A stretch of DNA of 64,000 nucleotides from Nitratireductor sp. (GCA_020637805.1 JACKJU010000010.1:62001-126000); one strand, 5' to 3'; counted from the stretch's first letter, positions 1-9,282 are shown. The notes: generated from the letters alone by a model not told the origin. Numbers and translations: made by a program.

Positions 1-25
1 TGAGCGGGCCTTGAGCCATTGTCAT
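1..25 (-). CDS. start of a divergent gene, possibly hrcA (partial)
   Basis: On the minus strand an ATG at 25-23 is preceded by a purine-rich AGAGGCAG and opens a frame reading MTMAQGPL before the window edge. Only eight codons are visible, so the product cannot be identified from its sequence. In Hyphomicrobiales the gene divergent from rph is usually hrcA, the heat-shock repressor, so hrcA is the guess from context. I see no CIRCE operator in the 181 bases between this start and rph. Confidence 0.35.
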
Positions 26-206
26 TTTTCTGCCTCTTGTTCCCGAAATCTACGTAGCGTGACAGCCAAATTCAATAAGCAGGTTGGGGCCGCTGCTGCC
101 AGCCGGTGGCTTGCCGGATGTCGCAAGCTTGCGAAATGCCGCCTTAGGCAGTACAGGCTCCTCAACCATGCCCGTAATGGCAAGATGTACAGCAATTGGA
201 GAAAAC

Positions 207-914
207 ATGCGTCCTTCCAAACGATCCCCCGACGAAATGCGCAAGGTAACGGTGGAGCGGGGGGTGTCTCTTCATGCAGAAGGTTCATGTCTCATCAAGT
301 TCGGCAATACCCACGTTCTTTGCACCGCCAGCCTTGAAGAAAGGGTTCCGCCCTGGCTTCGCGGCGGCGGCAAGGGCTGGGTGACCGCAGAGTATGGCAT
401 GCTTCCGCGCTCCACCCATGACCGCATGCGCCGTGAAGCGACGGCGGGCAAGCAGTCAGGCAGGACGCTGGAAATTTCCCGTCTGATCGGCCGTTCCCTG
501 CGCTCTGTTGTTGATCTCGAAGCCCTCGGCGAGCGTCAGATCACGGTGGACTGCGACGTGATCCAGGCCGATGGCGGTACACGCACCGCCTCGATCACCG
601 GTGGCTGGATCGCGCTCAAGGAGTGCATTGGCTGGATGAAGCATCGCGGCATGGTACAGGATCACGTGCTCAAGGACCATGTGGCGGCCATTTCCTGCGG
701 AATCTTCCAGGGAACCCCTGTTCTCGATCTCGACTATGACGAGGATTCGGCTGCCGAGACCGATGCGAATTTCGTCATGACCGGCTCCGGCGGCATCGTC
801 GAGGTTCAGGGTACCGCGGAGGGAGCGCCATTCTCCGAGGAGGAGTTCCTGAAGCTCCTGTCGCTGGCACGCACCGCGATAGGCGATCTTGTCCAGCTTC
901 AAAAGGAGGCATGA
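207..914 (+). CDS. rph: ribonuclease PH
   Basis: RNase PH is a phosphorolytic 3'-5' exoribonuclease that trims the 3' ends of tRNA precursors in the cytoplasm, acting as a hexamer. The 235-residue product has the family length. It opens with the usual MRPSKRSPDEMRKV and carries the GGGKGWVTAEYGMLPRST and DVIQADGGTRT blocks. I chose ATG 207 over the in-frame ATG at 84 because GGAGA (198-202) lies just upstream and the family N-terminus begins there. It heads a plus-strand run with a VOC protein, rdgB and hemW, the order normally seen in Hyphomicrobiales. Confidence 0.96.
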   Translation: MRPSKRSPDEMRKVTVERGVSLHAEGSCLIKFGNTHVLCTASLEERVPPWLRGGGKGWVTAEYGMLPRSTHDRMRREATAGKQSGRTLEISRLIGRSLRSVVDLEALGERQITVDCDVIQADGGTRTASITGGWIALKECIGWMKHRGMVQDHVLKDHVAAISCGIFQGTPVLDLDYDEDSAAETDANFVMTGSGGIVEVQGTAEGAPFSEEEFLKLLSLARTAIGDLVQLQKEA

Positions 915-1327
915 CCTTGAAAATGCCGCCCGCAATCATGGAGACGGCCCTCTACTGCGAGGATCTTGAGAAAGCCAAGCAATTCTACTGCGACGTTCTG
1001 GGGCTCGAGATCATCGCCGAAGGGGAAGGCCGCCATGTATTCTTCATGCTCGAAGGGTCGGTACTTCTGATCTTCAATCCGCAGGTGACGGACAAGCCAT
1101 CCCCGGCAGCCCGGTTTCCCGTTCCCCATCATGGTGCCAAAGGGCCGGGCCATGCCTGTTTCAGGGCGGATGGCGAAGCGCTCGACGCTTGGAGGAAACG
1201 CCTTCAGGACGCCGGTGTGGAAATCGAGGAGGAAATCACCTGGGCGAACGGGGCCAGGTCGCTCTATTTTCGCGATCCCGCCGGAAACAGCCTGGAGTTT
1301 GGTGAAGGCAGGCTCTGGAACATCTGA
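911..1327 (+). CDS. VOC-family (glyoxalase-like) protein
   Basis: A single vicinal-oxygen-chelate domain of about 138 residues. It has the typical beta-alpha-beta-beta-beta halves (ETALYCEDLEKAKQFYCDVLG near the start, SLYFRDPAGNSLEFGEG near the end). The C-terminal glutamate of LEFGEG sits where the family places a metal ligand. The substrate is unknown; the family includes lyases, dioxygenases and resistance proteins. The start is ambiguous. ATG 911 overlaps the rph stop by four bases and lies one base after AAGGAGG (903-909), which is too close. TTG 917 (7-base spacing) or ATG 923 (13 bases) fit that ribosome site better. It sits between rph and rdgB, a common position in the order. Confidence 0.85.
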   Translation: MTLKMPPAIMETALYCEDLEKAKQFYCDVLGLEIIAEGEGRHVFFMLEGSVLLIFNPQVTDKPSPAARFPVPHHGAKGPGHACFRADGEALDAWRKRLQDAGVEIEEEITWANGARSLYFRDPAGNSLEFGEGRLWNI

Positions 1328-1382
1328 ATTATCCGGAGAGGGACGGTCGAGTCCTGACTGATTTTTTCGAAACGAGGTAGAC

Positions 1383-2054
1383 ATGCGCTTTCTGACAGAA
1401 AGGGAAATCATCGTTGCAAGCCACAATGCCGGCAAGGTGGCGGAAATCAACGACCTGCTTGGCCCATATGGACTGAGTGCCCGCTCTGCGAAGGACTTCA
1501 ACCTTCCCGAGCCGGAGGAAACCGGTACGACATTCGAGGAAAATGCCTTCACCAAGGCCCATGCTGCCGCCTCGGCAACCGGGCTTCCCGCCCTGTCTGA
1601 CGATTCCGGTCTTTGCGTCGATGCTCTGGATGGCGCACCCGGTGTCTACACTGCCGATTGGGCCGAGAAGGAAGACGGTTCCGGCCGCGATTTCGACATG
1701 GCAATGCGCAAGGTGGAAGACGCGTTGCAGAAAAAGGGTGCAGTGCATCCCGAACAGCGCACGGGCCGCTTCGTCGCCGTCCTTTGCCTGTGCTGGCCGG
1801 ATGGTCATGCAGAGCATTTCAGGGGTGAGATCGAGGGAACACTTGTCTGGCCTCCGCGCGGCCAGCTCGGATTCGGCTATGATCCGGTATTCATGCCGGA
1901 GGGACACGATGTGACCTTCGGCGAAATGCCGGCGAGCGAAAAGCACGGCTGGGAAGCCGGCCGGGGTGATCTCGGTCTCTCCCACCGTGCGCGCGCCTTC
2001 GCCAAATTTGCCACTACCTGCCTTGAGCCCGGAATGAAGGGCGGCAGCGCGTGA
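1383..2054 (+). CDS. rdgB: RdgB/HAM1 non-canonical purine NTP pyrophosphatase
   Basis: Hydrolyses dITP, ITP and XTP to monophosphates and pyrophosphate, so deaminated purines stay out of DNA and RNA. The 223-residue product shows the family marks in order: IVASHNAGKVAEI at the N-terminus (nucleotide binding), the DDSGLCVDAL block near residue 78, GFGYDPVF near 162 and a C-terminal SHRARA. A ribosome site GAGGT lies just before ATG 1383. It follows the VOC gene by 55 bases and ends 16 bases before the hemW start, consistent with one transcript. Confidence 0.95.
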   Translation: MRFLTEREIIVASHNAGKVAEINDLLGPYGLSARSAKDFNLPEPEETGTTFEENAFTKAHAAASATGLPALSDDSGLCVDALDGAPGVYTADWAEKEDGSGRDFDMAMRKVEDALQKKGAVHPEQRTGRFVAVLCLCWPDGHAEHFRGEIEGTLVWPPRGQLGFGYDPVFMPEGHDVTFGEMPASEKHGWEAGRGDLGLSHRARAFAKFATTCLEPGMKGGSA

Positions 2055-2070
2055 CGGGAGTTCGCGGCAA

Positions 2071-3225
2071 TTGACCCTCAATGCCGAGCCATTTGGCGTT
2101 TACGTGCACTGGCCGTTTTGTGCAGCCAAGTGCCCGTATTGCGATTTCAATTCCCACGTCCGGCATTCGCCGTTGGACCAGGCCGTCTTCGGCGAAGCCT
2201 ATGCCCGCGAGATCGCGCGCATGGCGTCGCTTTCTCCGGGCCGCGAAGTGACAAGCATCTTCTTCGGCGGCGGAACGCCATCCCTCATGGAGGTTGCCAC
2301 CGTCGGGAAGATACTGGACGAAATCTCGAACAACTGGGCGGTAGCCTCCGATTGCGAGATCACGTTGGAAGCCAACCCCACCAGCGTTGAGGCGGAGCGC
2401 TTTCGCGGCTACCGGTCAGCCGGAGTGAACAGGTTGTCTATGGGCGTGCAGTCGCTTGATGACGCCGAACTGAAGCGGCTTGGCCGGCTCCACAGCGCAG
2501 AAGAGGCAATCGGAGCCATCCACCTGGCCCGCGAAACGTTTCGAAGACTGTCCTTCGATCTCATCTATTCGCGCCCCGGACAGCATGCTGCGAACTGGGA
2601 AGCGGAACTGAATGCCGCGCTCGATCTCGCAGCCGACCACCTGTCGCTCTACCAGCTTACCATCGAGGAAGGCACGCCGTTCTTCGACCTTCAGGAGAAG
2701 GGCAGGTTGGTAATCCCCGATCAGGACCGGGCTGCCGAGCTCTATGAGCTTACACTCGACATCACTGCCGCCCGCGGGCTTCCTGCCTACGAGATATCAA
2801 ACCACGCTGCTCCGGGCGCCGAATGCCAGCACAATCTGGTCTACTGGCGATACCGGGATTACGCGGGGATCGGACCGGGTGCGCATGGGCGTCTCGTGAT
2901 TGACGGTGCCAAGCACGCCACGTCCACGCTCAAATCGCCCGAGGACTGGTGGCAAAAGGCCATGGTCGACGGACACGGCATGGAGGCTTTTGAACGGCTG
3001 TCTGCCGAAGAAACGGGCGATGAATTCCTCTTGATGGGCTTGCGCCTGATGGAGGGTATCGATCCCGCACGCTACGAGCGGTTGAGCGGACGAACACTCG
3101 ATGCGTCGCGCATCGCCAACCTTGCCTCCGATGGTTTCATCGAAACGGGCCGGTCGGGAAAACTGCGGGTGACGCGTAGCGGTTCGCTTCTGCTGGATGC
3201 GATCGTCGCCGACCTTGCCGCCTGA
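2071..3225 (+). CDS. hemW: HemW-family radical SAM protein (haem chaperone)
   Basis: HemW is a radical-SAM-fold protein related to coproporphyrinogen dehydrogenase HemN. In bacteria it binds and transfers haem rather than oxidising porphyrin. The 384-residue product has the cluster motif CAAKCPYC (CxxxCxxC) near residue 17, GGGTPSLM, and the HemN-like C-terminal domain. The start appears to be TTG 2071, ten bases after GGGAG; no in-frame ATG precedes the conserved FGVYVHWPFC. The arrangement rdgB-hemW is standard in Hyphomicrobiales. It converges with the minus-strand gene ending at 3234. Confidence 0.9.
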   Translation: MTLNAEPFGVYVHWPFCAAKCPYCDFNSHVRHSPLDQAVFGEAYAREIARMASLSPGREVTSIFFGGGTPSLMEVATVGKILDEISNNWAVASDCEITLEANPTSVEAERFRGYRSAGVNRLSMGVQSLDDAELKRLGRLHSAEEAIGAIHLARETFRRLSFDLIYSRPGQHAANWEAELNAALDLAADHLSLYQLTIEEGTPFFDLQEKGRLVIPDQDRAAELYELTLDITAARGLPAYEISNHAAPGAECQHNLVYWRYRDYAGIGPGAHGRLVIDGAKHATSTLKSPEDWWQKAMVDGHGMEAFERLSAEETGDEFLLMGLRLMEGIDPARYERLSGRTLDASRIANLASDGFIETGRSGKLRVTRSGSLLLDAIVADLAA

Positions 3226-3233
3226 ACCGGGAC

Positions 3234-4466
3234 TCAGCCTGCCGAGAATGAACGCGGCGCGGGCGTGTCCAGCACACCCTTTCCGCCCTGTACCCTGTAG
3301 ATTGCAAGACCGCGGTCTGTGGTGCCGTCGGCACGGATGCGGAAAATGCCGTTGATGCCGATGTATCCGCGCCGGTCTTCCAGAATCTGGGGCGTATACC
3401 CATTGCGGCCGTGCTGGCTCGCAAGCGTGGCGACAAGCGTCACGGCGTCATAGCCAATTGCAGCAAGCGGGCTGGGCTGGGAATTGTAGGTTGTCTGGTA
3501 ACGCTGGGCGAAATTGGCGAATTCGGTGACATCGCGTCCCGGATAGAGCGCACCTTCGAAACTGCCGTCGAATTTGACTGATTCCCACTGGCCGGAACCG
3601 AGCAGGAGTTTCCCGTCGAGTTGCGCGCCATTGCGCTTAAGGCTCGAAATCAGGAAATTCGGAATCTGGCTCCCCTCGGGAATGTAGATGGTATCTGCTT
3701 CGGCGATGCTCGCAGCCGCGTTGCGAGCGGCCTCCTCGATAGCGGGTCCCGACCGCTCGTAGCGGAAGACCTGAACGTTGGCGCCACCGGACCCGGCCAC
3801 CTGGCGCAGCATCGCTTCACGCAGATTGCCTTCGGTATTGTTCGGAAGGAACGCGAATATGTTGCGTTTGCCGAGACGGATCGCGTGGCTGATGATGCGT
3901 TCCACGTCTGCCTGTGGCGTATAGGAAAGAAGATAGACCCCGCGCCTGGCGACGTTGGTATCCGTCGAAAAGGCAACCACGGGAAGCCCGGCAGGTTGGG
4001 TTACCGCAGATGCTGCGGCCACGGACGCGGAGAAGAGCGGCCCCACAACGATGGAGGCACGTTCGCGCACGGCCTCGCCGGCGGCAGCCTGGGCGTCAGC
4101 GGCTTGTCCCTTGGTGTCCTTTATGACGAGCTGGATCGACTGGTTGCCGAAATCCTGCATGGCAAGCAGTGCGCCGTTTCGGATTTCGTTGGCCACCGAG
4201 GCGGCATTGCCCGGTGCGGTTTTCGGGACAAGCAGGGCAACGCGAATATTGCCCTGGCCGAATACCTCGCCCTGAGGATCGGGTGGCAAAGGAAGGTCGG
4301 CCTGCATCTCGGGCATTGATGAAGGACCGGTGTCCGGGCTTACACCCAGGTTGGAAGACTGGCAGGCGCTCAGCGCAAGCATCATCGCTGCCGCTGCAGC
4401 ATATCTTGCAATCCGGCCTGCCGGCCGCGCGCGCGTGCTTCCTGCATGGGTGCATGACATGAACAT
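3234..4466 (-). CDS. penicillin-binding protein activator, LpoA-like lipoprotein
   Basis: A predicted outer-membrane lipoprotein. After a basic N-terminus and hydrophobic stretch, a lipobox LALSAC gives lipidation at the Cys near residue 34. The rest is a periplasmic-binding-protein fold like branched-chain amino acid receptors (VALLVPKTAPG near the start, LLGSGQW, AAIGYDAV). Alphaproteobacterial members are annotated as penicillin-binding protein activators by relation to LpoA, which stimulates the synthase PBP1A. I chose ATG 4466 (second choice 4460) to give a normal lipoprotein signal; the frame stays open upstream but reads as unlikely protein. It is divergent from rsmI, as in related genomes. 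Confidence 0.82.
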   Translation of the reverse strand: MFMSCTHAGSTRARPAGRIARYAAAAAMMLALSACQSSNLGVSPDTGPSSMPEMQADLPLPPDPQGEVFGQGNIRVALLVPKTAPGNAASVANEIRNGALLAMQDFGNQSIQLVIKDTKGQAADAQAAAGEAVRERASIVVGPLFSASVAAASAVTQPAGLPVVAFSTDTNVARRGVYLLSYTPQADVERIISHAIRLGKRNIFAFLPNNTEGNLREAMLRQVAGSGGANVQVFRYERSGPAIEEAARNAAASIAEADTIYIPEGSQIPNFLISSLKRNGAQLDGKLLLGSGQWESVKFDGSFEGALYPGRDVTEFANFAQRYQTTYNSQPSPLAAIGYDAVTLVATLASQHGRNGYTPQILEDRRGYIGINGIFRIRADGTTDRGLAIYRVQGGKGVLDTPAPRSFSAG

Positions 4467-4756
4467 TGGATGGCCCCGTATCTCTTCCGCAGCGTAAGTT
4501 GGAATTCCGCCAATCAGGCGCATAACACATTGCCGCTGGCAAGTTAACGCAAAAATCCCCGAATGCATTCCTGCATTTGCGCTCATCCCCACCCGCATGT
4601 TCAAACTTGCCCGAATGCAGCAGAAACCTTGAAGCCTTGCAGTCAACCTTCCGGCAATTCGGGAAATGACTTGCATTGAACCTGCCTGCGGTTTTTTCTG
4701 GGCCTGCAATTTCCGGCTTTCCATTCACAGTTTCAGGATTGGCAAGACGGGCAGAC

Positions 4757-5689
4757 ATGAAGGGGCGATTGGATTTGCCGGGAAATCTGGACGATACGGG
4801 GGCGAACAGCTTCGTCATTTCGGGAAATGCGGTTCCGGCTCCGCATCTTGAATGCGGGCTCTATGTCGTGTCCACGCCGATCGGCAATCTGGGCGACATC
4901 TCGATACGTGCGTTGCAGACGCTTGCCGCCGCGCAAACCGTGGCCTGCGAGGACAAGCGTGTGTCCGCACGCCTGCTCGACCGCTACGGCATTCGTGCCC
5001 CCCGGCTGGTTGCCTATCATGAGCATAATGCCGAAAAGGCCGGGCCTGATCTGCTTTCGCGGGTCGCGGCAGGTGAAACCGTGGCTCTCGTCAGTGATGC
5101 GGGAACACCGCTGATTTCAGATCCCGGCCAGAGGCTGGTGGCAGAGGCAAAGGCGAAGAACCTGCCGGTCTTTGCTATTCCCGGCGCCTCGGCTCCACTT
5201 GCCGCCTTGGCAGCGTCCGGCATGGCGACCGAAGAATTCACGTTTGCAGGCTTCCTTCCGAACAAGTCCGGTGCGCGAAAAGCCTCTCTGGAGAGATTTG
5301 CCTCGCATCGCGGCACTCTGGCCTTTTTCGAGGGGCCGTCTCGCCTTGCAGCATGCCTGGCGGACATGGCGGAGGTATTAGGCCCGAATCGGCAGGCAGC
5401 GGTCTGCCGCGAACTGACCAAGATGCATGAGGAGGTGCGCCGTGCCGGATTGGAGGAACTGGCGCAGTACTACGCCGCCAATCCTGCGAAGGGTGAAATC
5501 GTTATTCTCGTGGCGCCGCGGAGCGAGGATACTGCGGTGGACGCCGATCAACTGCTGTCCGAACTCATGGAGACCATGCCCGTCAGCCGCGCAGCCGGAG
5601 AAGCCGCGAAACTGACGGGCCTGCCAAAACGGGACCTCTACAACCGCGCGCTTCAACTGCGTGACACGGCCGAAAGGGATGACGGGTAA
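4757..5689 (+). CDS. rsmI: 16S rRNA (cytidine(1402)-2'-O)-methyltransferase
   Basis: Methylates the 2'-O of C1402 in 16S rRNA using SAM, tuning the decoding site. The 310-residue product has the tetrapyrrole-methylase fold and the RsmI signatures LYVVSTPIGNLGDIS, ACEDKRVSARLL, VSDAGTPLISDPG and FEGPSRL. The C-terminal stretch SRAAGEAAKLTGLPKRDLY is the small RsmI-specific helical domain. ATG 4757 is chosen because the conserved part starts about 37 residues later; a longer frame opens at 4676. The stop is directly followed by the yraN start, so the two are translationally coupled. Confidence 0.94.
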   Translation: MKGRLDLPGNLDDTGANSFVISGNAVPAPHLECGLYVVSTPIGNLGDISIRALQTLAAAQTVACEDKRVSARLLDRYGIRAPRLVAYHEHNAEKAGPDLLSRVAAGETVALVSDAGTPLISDPGQRLVAEAKAKNLPVFAIPGASAPLAALAASGMATEEFTFAGFLPNKSGARKASLERFASHRGTLAFFEGPSRLAACLADMAEVLGPNRQAAVCRELTKMHEEVRRAGLEELAQYYAANPAKGEIVILVAPRSEDTAVDADQLLSELMETMPVSRAAGEAAKLTGLPKRDLYNRALQLRDTAERDDG

Positions 5690-6058
5690 ATGGCGCAAAG
5701 CCGAGGATCCGGTGAACGGCGCCTGGCCTTGCGGAAGGGCCACTGGTCGGAAACGAAGGCCGCGTTCTTCCTGCGTTTCAAGGGCTACCGCATCGTCGCG
5801 CGCAATTTCCGGGTGAAGTCCGGCGAAATCGACATCATCGCCCGCAAGGGCGATCTCGTGGCCTTTGTCGAGGTCAAGGCAAGGAATGACCCCGGCACAG
5901 CCGTGGATGCCGTCGGATATCAATCCATGCAGCGCATCCGTGCTGCTGCCGACGCATGGTTGTCACGCCAGCCTGACGCCGGTGTGCTGAGCCTGCGTTT
6001 CGATATTGTCGCCATTGCGCCGGGCAGGCTTCCGGTTCATTTGATGGATGCCTTTTAG
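5690..6058 (+). CDS. yraN: YraN family protein (UPF0102)
   Basis: A 122-residue UPF0102 protein with a PD-(D/E)xK nuclease-like core: GEIDIIARKGDLVAFVEVKAR supplies the conserved E, D and ExK residues. The fold resembles Holliday-junction-resolvase-type endonucleases, but the cellular role is not settled. It starts on the base after the rsmI stop codon. The pairing rsmI-yraN is conserved across proteobacteria and supports both identifications. Confidence 0.93.
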   Translation: MAQSRGSGERRLALRKGHWSETKAAFFLRFKGYRIVARNFRVKSGEIDIIARKGDLVAFVEVKARNDPGTAVDAVGYQSMQRIRAAADAWLSRQPDAGVLSLRFDIVAIAPGRLPVHLMDAF

Positions 6059-6152
6059 GATCGGCTGAATTCGCTGGAACAGGGTGCTTCCATTTGGCCG
6101 CCTCACGCCCTATTTGAGAGGGCGCTTTGGACTGTAAGGGAAAGAGATCATC

Positions 6153-7100
6153 ATGGCTGGCAGCAAGCTGAAGGTCGGTATCCAGATGGATCACATATCG
6201 ACCATTCACATCAGGGGCGATTCGACATTTGCGCTGAGCCTGGAGGCGCAGGCGCGCGGCCACGAGCTCTATCACTTCACCCCGGACCGTCTTCAGCTTC
6301 GCGGCAACACCGTGACAGCCCGCATCGAGAAACTCTCGGTGCAGGATGTGGAAGGTGATTACTACGAACTGGGCGAAGCGGTGCCCACCGACCTGTCGGA
6401 GCTTGACGTGGTGCTGATGCGCCAGGACCCGCCCTTCGACATGAGCTACATCACATACACGCACATGCTCGAGCGCATTTATCCCAAGACGCTGGTGGTC
6501 AACGACCCGGCTGCCGTGCGAAATGCGCCGGAGAAAATTCTGGTTACCGAGTTTCCCGAACTGATGCCGGAAACCCTGATCACCCGCGATTTCCAGGCGA
6601 TCCGCGATTTCCGCAACGAGTTCGGCGACATCATCATCAAGCCGCTCTACGGCAATGGTGGCGCCGGGGTGTTCCGGCTGGGCGAGGGCGACCAAAACCT
6701 GTCCTCGCTTCTCGAGATGTTCGACGGCATCTACCGCGAGCCGCTGATTGCCCAGCGCTATCTCAAGGACGTTCGCAAGGGCGACAAGCGCATCATTCTT
6801 GTGGATGGCGAGCCGGTGGGTGCCATCAACCGTGTTCCCGCCGAAGGAGATGCGCGTTCCAACATGCATGTCGGGGGCCGCGCCGAGCACGCAGAACTGA
6901 CACCGCGCGAACGGGAAATCTGCGAAAAAATTGCCCCTGTGATGAAGTCACACGGCTTCATCTTCGTCGGCATCGACGTGATCGGCGATTTCATTACCGA
7001 GATCAATGTCACCTCGCCGACGGGAATTCGCGAGATAAAGCGGTTTTCCGGCACCGACATCGCCGCACTCGTGTGGGACGCGATCGAGAAACGCCGGTAA
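6153..7100 (+). CDS. gshB: glutathione synthetase
   Basis: Joins gamma-glutamylcysteine and glycine at the cost of ATP, the second step of glutathione synthesis in the cytoplasm. The 315-residue product is the normal length for bacterial GshB. It shows the N-terminal VGIQMDHISTIHIRGDSTFAL, LMRQDPPFDMSYI, and the ATP-grasp parts IIIKPLYGNGGAGVFR and FITEINVTSPTGIREI. It lies 94 bases after yraN. Glutathione may also matter locally: the maleylacetoacetate isomerase at 14276 belongs to the glutathione S-transferase zeta family. Confidence 0.96.
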   Translation: MAGSKLKVGIQMDHISTIHIRGDSTFALSLEAQARGHELYHFTPDRLQLRGNTVTARIEKLSVQDVEGDYYELGEAVPTDLSELDVVLMRQDPPFDMSYITYTHMLERIYPKTLVVNDPAAVRNAPEKILVTEFPELMPETLITRDFQAIRDFRNEFGDIIIKPLYGNGGAGVFRLGEGDQNLSSLLEMFDGIYREPLIAQRYLKDVRKGDKRIILVDGEPVGAINRVPAEGDARSNMHVGGRAEHAELTPREREICEKIAPVMKSHGFIFVGIDVIGDFITEINVTSPTGIREIKRFSGTDIAALVWDAIEKRR

Positions 7101-7121
7101 AGACCAGAGACTGTACCGCGA

Positions 7122-7568
7122 TCACTTTTTCGGCGTCATGAGTTCCTCGATGGCTGCCAGTCCATCGCGCAACGATTGAGCGCCTTTCGCACCCAGAAGC
7201 GTCTCAAGTTCCCGGTCGCACCCAAGGCCCAGTTCGGACAATTCAACGTAGATGCGCCTGCCCTGGGAGGTCAGCTCGAGCCATTCCTCCCGCCGGTCAT
7301 CCGTATTGGGTTCGCGCCTGAGCCATTTGCGCGCTTCCAGTGCGGCGACGGCACGGCTGACCTTGGTCTTGTGCTGGGTGGACAATTCGCAGATCTGCTT
7401 GGCGCTCAGTCGCCCGTACTGGCCGAGGTTCGCCAACGTGCGCCATTCGGGGCGCGTCATGCCGTGGCGTGCCTTGTAGAGCGTTGCAAAGCGCAAACTC
7501 GCCCATTCAGCCGCCCGGTTCAGCCGGTAGGGCAGGAAAGCATCCAGATCGAAGTCTTCCCGGCTCAT
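7122..7568 (-). CDS. MarR-family regulator, probable repressor of the homogentisate operon
   Basis: A 148-residue winged-helix protein of the MarR family: MTRPEWRTLANLGQYGRLSAK, recognition region THKTKVSRAVAALEA and wing TDDRREEWLELT. ATG 7568 is chosen because a perfect GGAGG lies seven bases upstream; the frame extends further but without a ribosome site. It is divergent from hmgA, and the shared 236-base gap holds a strong palindrome (7607-7624). That is the usual layout for a MarR repressor released by a pathway aromatic such as homogentisate or a hydroxyphenylacetate. The ligand is inferred, not seen. Confidence 0.88.
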   Translation of the reverse strand: MSREDFDLDAFLPYRLNRAAEWASLRFATLYKARHGMTRPEWRTLANLGQYGRLSAKQICELSTQHKTKVSRAVAALEARKWLRREPNTDDRREEWLELTSQGRRIYVELSELGLGCDRELETLLGAKGAQSLRDGLAAIEELMTPKK

Positions 7569-7606
7569 ATTTTTGCCTCCATGCATGTTGATAGTTACAA
7601 AATCAA

Positions 7607-7624
7607 TGGTTACAGATGTAACCA
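7607..7624. promoter_or_regulatory. palindromic operator between marR and hmgA
   Basis: The 18-base element TGGTTACAGATGTAACCA is a perfect inverted repeat with 8-base arms and a 2-base centre. A further half-site, AGTTACA, lies at 7593-7599. Size, symmetry and position between divergent regulator and target genes fit a MarR dimer site controlling both directions. Confidence 0.7.
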
Positions 7625-7804
7625 ATTGGAGGGGAGGCTTGCAAGCCGATTTGCGAATGCGCAGGACAAGGCGCTCGTCGCACCGGGCACAGCCCCGAGG
7701 TTGCCATCCTTCTTTCCGTATTCAACGACAGGCCACGCCGCAGCCATGCGCGCCGGAAATAAAGGCCATAAATGCACGCCGCCATGGCGATGAGTGGAGC
7801 ACCC

Positions 7805-9160
7805 ATGCTGGACAAACCGGAAATGCAGGCCGACACGGCCAACACCATCGGAACGACGCCGGGCTACATGCCGGGCTTCGGCAATGATTTCGAGACCGAG
7901 GCGCTGCCGGGAGCCTTGCCGCAGGGCATGAACAGCCCGCAGAAATGCAATTACGGCCTTTATGGAGAGCAGCTTTCCGGTACCGCCTTCACCGCGCCCT
8001 CGCACCAGAACGAGCGTACCTGGTGCTATCGCATCCGCCCGTCCGTCAAGCATTCCGGCCGCTATCGCAAGATCGACATGCCCTATTGGAAGTCGGCTCC
8101 GAATGTTGATCCGGATGTCATTTCATTGGGTCAGTACCGCTGGGATCCGGTTCCCCATTCCGGTGAAGAACTCGACTGGCTGACCGGAATGCGCACCATG
8201 ACCACCGCCGGTGACGTCAATACCCAGGTCGGCATGGCAAGCCATATCTATTTGGTCACGAAGAGCATGCAGGACGCCTATTTCTCCTCCGCCGACAGCG
8301 AATTGCTCGTCGTGCCGCAGGAGGGCCGCCTGCGCTTTGCGACAGAACTGGGCATCATCGACCTGGAACCCAAGGAAATTGCCATCATCCCGCGTGGCCT
8401 CGTCTACGGCGTCGAATTGCTGGAAGGACCGGCGCGCGGTTTCGTCTGCGAGAACTACGGCCAGAAATTCGAACTGCCCGGCCGTGGGCCGATAGGTGCC
8501 AATTGCATGGCCAACCGGCGCGATTTCAAGACACCCGTCGCGGCCTTCGAGGATCGCGAAACGCCATCAAAGCTCACCATCAAGTGGTGTGGCCAGTTCC
8601 ACGAGACGGAAATCGGGCATTCCCCTCTCGACGTGGTGGCCTGGCATGGCAATTACGCGCCGGTAAAGTACGACCTTCGCAATTACTGCCCTGTCGGTTC
8701 GATCCTGTTCGACCATCCCGACCCGTCGATCTTTACCGTGCTGACCGCGCCTTCCGGCGTGCCGGGAACCGCCAACATCGATTTCGTCCTGTTCCGCGAG
8801 CGCTGGATGGTGATGGAGGATACCTTCCGCCCGCCCTGGTATCACAAGAACATCATGTCGGAACTGATGGGCAACATCTACGGCCAGTACGACGCCAAGC
8901 CACAGGGCTTCGTACCTGGCGGAATGAGCCTGCACAACATGATGCTCCCGCACGGACCGGACAAGAACGCCTTCGAAGGTGCATCAAATGCGGAGCTGAA
9001 GCCGGAAAAGCTCGACAATACGATGAGCTTCATGTTCGAGACCCGCTTTCCCCAGCACCTCACCGCCTTCGCTGCAAAGGAGGCACCGCTCCAGGACGAT
9101 TACATCGACTGCTGGTCCGATCTGGAAAAGAAATTCGACGGGACGCCGGGCCGGAAGTGA
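7805..9160 (+). CDS. hmgA: homogentisate 1,2-dioxygenase
   Basis: Opens the homogentisate ring with O2 to give maleylacetoacetate, using one Fe(II). The 451-residue product shows YMPGFGNDFETEALPGALP near the start. The metal-site region is WYHKNIMSELMG (His and Glu ligands), followed by MSLHNMMLPHGPD (third His). ATG 7805 has GGAG six bases upstream and gives the usual N-terminus; an upstream ATG at 7772, with AAAGG, is a possible alternative adding 11 residues. It is the first gene of an aromatic operon running to maiA. Confidence 0.96.
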   Translation: MLDKPEMQADTANTIGTTPGYMPGFGNDFETEALPGALPQGMNSPQKCNYGLYGEQLSGTAFTAPSHQNERTWCYRIRPSVKHSGRYRKIDMPYWKSAPNVDPDVISLGQYRWDPVPHSGEELDWLTGMRTMTTAGDVNTQVGMASHIYLVTKSMQDAYFSSADSELLVVPQEGRLRFATELGIIDLEPKEIAIIPRGLVYGVELLEGPARGFVCENYGQKFELPGRGPIGANCMANRRDFKTPVAAFEDRETPSKLTIKWCGQFHETEIGHSPLDVVAWHGNYAPVKYDLRNYCPVGSILFDHPDPSIFTVLTAPSGVPGTANIDFVLFRERWMVMEDTFRPPWYHKNIMSELMGNIYGQYDAKPQGFVPGGMSLHNMMLPHGPDKNAFEGASNAELKPEKLDNTMSFMFETRFPQHLTAFAAKEAPLQDDYIDCWSDLEKKFDGTPGRK

Positions 9161-9282
9161 GATAGTCAGGAACTGTGTCACTGACCCGGGAACAAGCCGG
9201 GGCATTCCCGCAACGATGATGGCTGGTGCCGGCGCAGCAGGAAAACTGGAAGCTGCAGCCTTGCGCCACGGAGGATGAAGAT

